From NCBI GenBank assembly GCA_021234535.1, contig CM037835.1:3968001-4032000 (forward strand): a DNA stretch of 64,000 nucleotides, read 5' to 3'. Of the stretch, positions 62,701-64,000 are shown piece by piece. The first letter of the stretch is position 1. Every line of letters begins with the position of its first letter. Under the pieces are notes generated by a model. It did no database searches and was not told the origin of the DNA. It worked only from the letters and a program-made list of their open reading frames with translations. Made by a program: the position numbers and the translations under genes. Source of the DNA: Stichopus chloronotus (Eukaryota > Echinodermata > Holothuroidea > Aspidochirotida > Stichopodidae).

Positions 62701-63931
62701 ACCAACACCACCACCACCGCCACCTCCTCCTCCTCCAGAACCAGAGAAACCACCATCTCCGGTGGTTATCAAAATTCCAGTTAAAGAACCAGGTAATTTT
62801 TCAAAGTCTCTAGATGTCGAAATTTCTAGCAGTAACTAACTTACTCTTTCTAGCATTTTAGCAGTAGATAATGAAAAAGCTTTTGCACCACAATTAATTG
62901 GTGCAATAATATGAAACAATGTGACACATCATTTGACATAACCAGTGGACAGTGATTTGCATATTAAATTGGTCAAACAGCAGAAGGTTTTCCAAAAGAA
63001 TCTTGTTTCTGTTTTCATGTGTGAACTTTTGTGTGTCCTCAAGTTTGTGCATGTGTAGTTTGTCAAGGATAAGTCTGTGGTGCCTCTTTGCAACTAATTC
63101 CCAACACATTTGAAGGTAAAAGTGAATCAGCTTGGATAGTTCTAGGCAATATGCAATGGCAAGAGTGAACCAACATCAGGGTAGCCAAGTGTTACATACA
63201 TCAAACTTTGTGTGGTCATTAACCACTCTCTCAGAGGACTTCCATTCCATGAATTTTCCTCTTTCCTCCAATAGCTACATCTCAGCATCTCCCGGTGCCA
63301 TTCTCGCCATCTGAACCAGTCAAGGCCAAGATACACGAACTGGAGGGCGTAGGTTTGACAGAATCTGGTTTCAAGCAGATCACAAGTTTAGCACTACCTC
63401 CCATGCCCAAGAAGAAGAAAATGCACAAGAGTATGAAATCAGGGAGCCTGGAGATTTTAAAAACGTTAGCCAATCCCAACTCAGATTTATCAAAGATCTC
63501 CTCCAAAGATATGCCGATGGATTTAGGTAACTTTCTGCTTTGCAATGCTTTTTATTTTGGGACAGTGTGGTGTAAGATCACAGCTAGGATACGGTCAAGT
63601 CATGTCCATTCACTGATTAGATGATACTACGCGCAGTGCTCTTAAGGCATGACAGCTTGACCGTTAAGGCCCTTCTATGTCGTATAATTTCACTGAATTC
63701 ATTGATGAAAGTTTATTTGAATCAAAGGGGAATGTTTGGATTATATTTAACTGTTGCCAAGAATTTTTTTGTGTGTATCTGCAAGCTAAAAATCTTTGTT
63801 ATGGTTTTGCAATAATTGTGTTCTTTCACCAGGTTGTAATATGCCTGGAGCACCTGAGAAATTGCAAGATCTTAGCTTTCTTCCAGAAGTAACAAAAGAA
63901 AAGAAGAAGCGAAGGTGTGGTCCAAAACCTG
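41706..63931 (+). CDS. kmt2c: KMT2C/KMT2D (MLL3/MLL4) histone H3K4 methyltransferase, N-terminal part (21 exons, runs off window)
   Basis: Coding exons 1-21 join in consistent phase, once one extra base at 60008 is discounted, into about 1,095 residues. Order: AT-hook (13-18), acidic/Ser-rich region, extended PHD (151-350), PHD2 (365-411), PHD3 (414-458), PHD4 (461-554), Ser-rich and basic linker (575-759), PHD5 (762-809), PHD6 (812-856), extended PHD7 (862-942), Pro run, conserved LTESGF segment. Strings such as [12 protein letters not shown] and [17 protein letters not shown] are nearly identical to the human proteins. The enzyme monomethylates H3K4 at enhancers within the COMPASS-like complex (WDR5, RBBP5, ASH2L, UTX); this part reads histone tails. 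The fourth finger in the first cluster is kept in human KMT2C and lost in KMT2D, so the gene is KMT2C-like or the unduplicated ancestor. HMG, FYRN, FYRC and SET should follow beyond the window. Confidence 0.96.
44576..44914 (+). CDS. kmt2c: KMT2 coding exon 2 (Ser/acidic region)
   Basis: 339 nt encoding residues 30-143, a disordered stretch ([15 protein letters not shown], then a Glu/Asp-rich end). The acceptor TTGCCCCGCCAG was chosen because it restores the frame from exon 1. An AG at 44538-44539 would shift it. The donor is AC|GTAAGG. Confidence 0.82.
45718..45942 (+). CDS. kmt2c: KMT2 coding exon 3 (first zinc knuckle of the extended PHD)
   Basis: 225 nt encoding residues 143-218, with [20 protein letters not shown] and then TPGFNPF. 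It aligns directly with human KMT2C (AFCYCGEKSSLGQGDL, TPGFILPW). Basic residues follow. The acceptor is TTCTTATCCAG and the donor is AG|GTATGT. Confidence 0.93.
46222..46281. repeat. 30-bp tandem duplication
   Basis: ATTGATTTCCTGTTGC, then GTATAAGGACA, twice at a 30-bp offset. It lies in KMT2 intron 3. Confidence 0.85.
46588..46733 (+). CDS. kmt2c: KMT2 coding exon 4 (basic then acidic linker)
   Basis: 146 nt encoding residues 218-267. It starts [10 protein letters not shown], like the human RKERSPQQN position, and ends with acidic and hydrophobic sequence before the HHCCAAW knuckle. The acceptor is GTATTGGCAATAG and the donor is G|GTACGT. Confidence 0.85.
46845..47155. repeat. Degenerate tandem repeat, about four units of 75-85 bp
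   Basis: GTCAGT-AC-GTCATT, AGTAATGGTG, TTGTAATG and CATTCCCTGC recur in the same order. It lies in KMT2 intron 4. Confidence 0.6.
47708..47817 (+). CDS. kmt2c: KMT2 coding exon 5 (extended PHD, HHCCAAW segment)
   Basis: 110 nt encoding residues 267-303, with [12 protein letters not shown] and then [11 protein letters not shown]. The latter is identical to human KMT2D. It is too short to stand out as an open frame. The acceptor is CGCTTGTAG and the donor is CAG|GTAAGT. Confidence 0.95.
48069..48173 (+). CDS. kmt2c: KMT2 coding exon 6 (extended PHD core)
   Basis: 105 nt, phase 0 at both ends, residues 304-338. [26 protein letters not shown] and GSF-Q give the zinc ligands of the extended PHD. 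The acceptor is CTTCTTTCCAG and the donor is GTGAGT. Confidence 0.96.
48425..48945 (+). repeat. AGGTCA-repeat family, three units with perfect DR1 motifs
   Basis: GGTCAAAGGTCA blocks at about 48524, 48660 and 48803 recur every 135-145 bp. Between them lie GAACTTCAAA, GCAGATGATGTCTGTCATTT and ATATCTCAGCAACT. It begins with (GT)n and is the best-preserved copy, in KMT2 intron 6. Confidence 0.75.
49732..49789 (+). CDS. kmt2c: KMT2 coding exon 7 (end of extended PHD)
   Basis: 58 nt encoding residues 339-357 ([19 protein letters not shown]). The CPEH motif closes the extended PHD, as in human LLCPEH. The acceptor is TTTTGTTTTCAG and the donor is G|GTTTGT. Confidence 0.93.
49975..50110 (+). repeat. 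AGGTCA-repeat family fragment
   Basis: GTGTACCACATTCATTCAAAG and GAAGTGAAAACTGAGG follow the family order. The GGTCA block itself is lost. Confidence 0.4.
50821..51001 (+). CDS. kmt2c: KMT2 coding exon 8 (PHD2)
   Basis: 181 nt encoding residues 358-418. It holds the full C4HC3 set: [23 protein letters not shown], then the start of PHD3, CKICQTC. The acceptor is CATTTTGCAG and the donor is AG|GTATGT. In human KMT2C, PHD1-4 is reported to bind BAP1; that function is inferred here only by family. Confidence 0.96.
52865..53370 (+). repeat. AGGTCA-repeat family, about three units
   Basis: GAACGTCAAAGGTTATTTTAGG, GTGGAGGCCAAAAGTCACC and GATGTTAAAGGTCATTTAAGG mark three drifted units, with GTACCACATTGAG between. 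It lies in KMT2 intron 8. Confidence 0.65.
53649..53763 (+). CDS. kmt2c: KMT2 coding exon 9 (PHD3)
   Basis: 115 nt encoding residues 418-456, with [20 protein letters not shown] and then KNGWKC. It is almost identical to human KMT2C PHD3. The acceptor is TTCTGTTATAG and the donor is ACT|GTAAGT. Confidence 0.96.
54222..54412 (+). CDS. kmt2c: KMT2 coding exon 10 (PHD4, first part)
   Basis: 191 nt encoding residues 457-520: [32 protein letters not shown] and LLCSSCQR. Human KMT2C has the same order (QWHHNCLICDNCYQQ, CPFCGK, LHCNMCKR). This finger is missing in human KMT2D, which makes the exon useful for orthology. The donor is AG|GTAAAA. Confidence 0.94.
55428..55588 (+). CDS. kmt2c: KMT2 coding exon 11 (PHD4, second part)
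   Basis: 161 nt encoding residues 520-574. It begins RHVHADC, where human has RWVHLEC, so the usual Trp is His here. The finger is completed by YQCPDCRQ. The rest is linker. The acceptor is AAAAATGTCAG and the donor is G|GTAAGT. Confidence 0.9.
56266..56447 (+). CDS. kmt2c: KMT2 coding exon 12 (Ser-rich linker)
   Basis: 182 nt encoding residues 574-634. Low-complexity [13 protein letters not shown] and clustered Ser/Asp, ending in a charged Glu/Lys stretch. No domain. It is accepted because it connects exons 11 and 13 in phase, with acceptor CCGTGTTCTCAG and donor GAG|GTTAGT. Confidence 0.82.
56504..56670. repeat. Tandem repeat, about 2.5 units of 67 bp
   Basis: AGC(A/G)GTCAGTATGAG or its relatives start at 56504, 56572 and 56638, each followed by GTCTAGAGTT. 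It directly follows KMT2 exon 12. Confidence 0.7.
57256..57375 (+). CDS. kmt2c: KMT2 coding exon 13 (basic linker)
   Basis: 120 nt, phase 0 at both ends, residues 635-674, with [12 protein letters not shown] and a Lys/Ser-rich end. The acceptor is TTATTTTTCAG and the donor is AGG|GTGAGA. There is no recognisable domain. An internal GTAAAC could be an alternative donor but would break phase. Confidence 0.75.
57654..57767. repeat. 57-bp tandem duplication
   Basis: ACTTTGGTA-TATTTGTGTG, then ACACTCTGTTTGATAATTTCC, occurs at 57654 and 57711. It lies in KMT2 intron 13. Confidence 0.85.
57951..58085 (+). CDS. kmt2c: KMT2 coding exon 14 (basic, AT-hook-like linker)
   Basis: 135 nt, phase 0 at both ends, residues 675-719. 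An Arg-rich start ([11 protein letters not shown]) and a [10 protein letters not shown] segment correspond to the human GKRRPRG and RGRSKLK region just before PHD5. The acceptor is CTTCACCGCAG and the donor is CAG|GTAAGC. Confidence 0.82.
58359..58478 (+). CDS. kmt2c: KMT2 coding exon 15 (acidic stretch and [13 protein letters not shown] motif)
   Basis: 120 nt, phase 0 at both ends, residues 720-759. [16 protein letters not shown] and SDTFTF match human DDEENSMHNTVVLFSSSDKFTL. The acceptor is TTCTGTTAAACAG and the donor is CAG|GTACGT. Confidence 0.95.
58817..58921 (+). CDS. kmt2c: KMT2 coding exon 16 (PHD5, first part)
   Basis: 105 nt, phase 0 at both ends, residues 760-794. [17 protein letters not shown] and [16 protein letters not shown] are near-identical to human KMT2C and KMT2D. 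The acceptor is ATTTGTTCAG. The donor AAG|GTTCGT is weak at its third and fourth bases. Confidence 0.96.
59081..59496. mobile_element. Foldback/MITE-like element in KMT2 intron 16
   Basis: Long inverted arms: AAAATCTTCTCCATCTCTGG (about 59150) returns inverted ending near 59430, with about 65 bp of arm nearly identical apart from one 4-bp gap. Weaker pairing extends outward to GTTAAACACCAGTC and the inverse of GTTAAGCGCCAGTC. TA dinucleotides flank 59081 and 59496. No coding capacity. Its class is uncertain (TA duplication would suggest Tc1/mariner type). Confidence 0.7.
59945..60127 (+). CDS. kmt2c: KMT2 coding exon 17 (end of PHD5, PHD6), with a frame-breaking extra T
   Basis: The exon encodes [20 protein letters not shown], then C815, one surplus T at 60008, then [20 protein letters not shown] and onward. 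Flanking phases require 182 nt but the exon has 183. Read as it stands the frame hits TGA TGA 12 bases later. The downstream half is perfectly conserved, so this is a recent change or an assembly error. PHD6 is the finger that in MLL4 reads histone H4 around K16; its ligands are all present once the base is discounted. The acceptor is CACATTCGCAG and the donor is TG|GTTAGT. Confidence 0.93.
60244..60615. repeat. Degenerate minisatellite, about 30-bp units
   Basis: Variants of GGTATCAGTGTTCTCATTGT recur a dozen times. It lies in the intron after the PHD6 exon. Confidence 0.75.
61575..61708. repeat. Second array of the same about 30-bp minisatellite
   Basis: GAAGCATCAGTGTTCTCAGT, GAAGTATCAGTTCATTCACT and related units. 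Same consensus as the 60.2-60.6 kb array, in the same intron. Confidence 0.65.
61709..61896. repeat. 22-bp minisatellite, about 8.5 units
   Basis: CCAGTGTTATCAGTATCAGG plus TA is repeated head to tail with few differences. It joins the previous array directly and looks like a younger amplification of part of its unit. Confidence 0.92.
62141..62314 (+). CDS. kmt2c: KMT2 coding exon 18 (PHD7, first part)
   Basis: 174 nt encoding residues 855-913. It starts [17 protein letters not shown], where human KMT2D has W-CVSCMQCGAASPG, so three extra residues (ILY) sit between PHD6 and PHD7. [13 protein letters not shown] and CTHCER are strongly conserved. The acceptor is CCATGTTTACAG and the donor is AG|GTAAGT. 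Confidence 0.94.
62596..62792 (+). CDS. kmt2c: KMT2 coding exon 19 (PHD7 end, proline run)
   Basis: 197 nt encoding residues 913-979. [18 protein letters not shown] and CGQCRPY complete the extended finger, matching human WMHAVC and EEEVENVA. Ten consecutive prolines follow at about residues 951-960, then a conserved IKIPVKEP. The acceptor is CTAACTTTAG and the donor is G|GTAATT. Confidence 0.95.
63275..63526 (+). CDS. kmt2c: KMT2 coding exon 20 (LTESGF segment)
   Basis: 252 nt encoding residues 979-1062. [18 protein letters not shown] matches human DGVCLTESGMTQLQSLTV. It is followed by a lysine-rich patch ([12 protein letters not shown]). The acceptor is TTCCTCCAATAG and the donor is G|GTAACT. 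Confidence 0.92.
63833..63931 (+). CDS. kmt2c: KMT2 coding exon 21 (last in window)
   Basis: 99 nt encoding residues 1063-1095. It ends [12 protein letters not shown] before donor G|GTAAGA, a likely counterpart of the human KKRKRKPYRPG basic patch. The gene continues beyond 64,000. Confidence 0.85.
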
Positions 63932-64000
63932 GTAAGACAAGTAGATCAGTGGAGAGATGAAAGTGGGGAAGGGCTGGACCAAAGTGACTAGGGAAGGGGA

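Overview
The window is eukaryotic, intron-rich and metazoan. Coding exons are 3 to about 340 bases long, carry GT/AG junctions, and are separated by introns of 0.1 to 12 kb or less. There are no operons or ribosome binding sites. A (CATA)n array, long G/C homopolymers, TAGGCCTA motifs, decayed transposon relics and a dispersed repeat built on AGGTCA half-sites fit a marine deuterostome invertebrate. An echinoderm, perhaps a sea cucumber, is my guess from repeat style and is not proven.

Layout. (1) 1-9,368: no confident gene. It holds homopolymers, a minisatellite near 3.5 kb, an old palindromic repeat near 4 kb, and the presumed long 3' UTR of the next gene. (2) 9,369-20,655, minus strand: a complete myosin essential light chain gene (MYL6/MYL1/MYL3 type). 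I rebuilt it from six coding exons, including a start exon that is just ATG and a 25-nt exon; it encodes 150 residues. A TATA box lies about 180 bases upstream. An unrecognised, stop-broken coding-like stretch sits antisense in its largest 3' intron (11,620-12,117). (3) About 20.9-28.6 kb: intergenic, rich in repeats, with a LINE reverse-transcriptase relic (about 23.6 kb) and a hAT-like non-autonomous element (26.76-27.55 kb). (4) About 28.6-41.7 kb: no coding sequence. It is probably the 5' UTR intron of the next gene, with a YY1-like AAGATGGCGG site as a speculative start region. (5) 41,706-63,931 and beyond, plus strand: the first 21 coding exons, about 1,095 residues, of a KMT2C/KMT2D (MLL3/MLL4) histone H3K4 methyltransferase. 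They carry an AT-hook, an extended PHD plus three PHD fingers, then a second PHD cluster. The catalytic FYRN/FYRC/SET end lies outside the window.

The two genes are divergent. They are not functionally coupled in any way the sequence shows: one is a motor-protein subunit and the other an enhancer-marking chromatin enzyme.

The most important anomaly is one extra base (T60008) in the KMT2 exon for PHD6. It breaks the frame and makes that exon 183 instead of the 182 nt the flanking phases require. Other points are a three-residue insertion between PHD6 and PHD7, a canonical-looking calcium loop in the myosin light chain, a foldback element in a KMT2 intron, and the AGGTCA repeat family, which lies mostly in sense orientation in both genes. 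I found no clearly new biological system.
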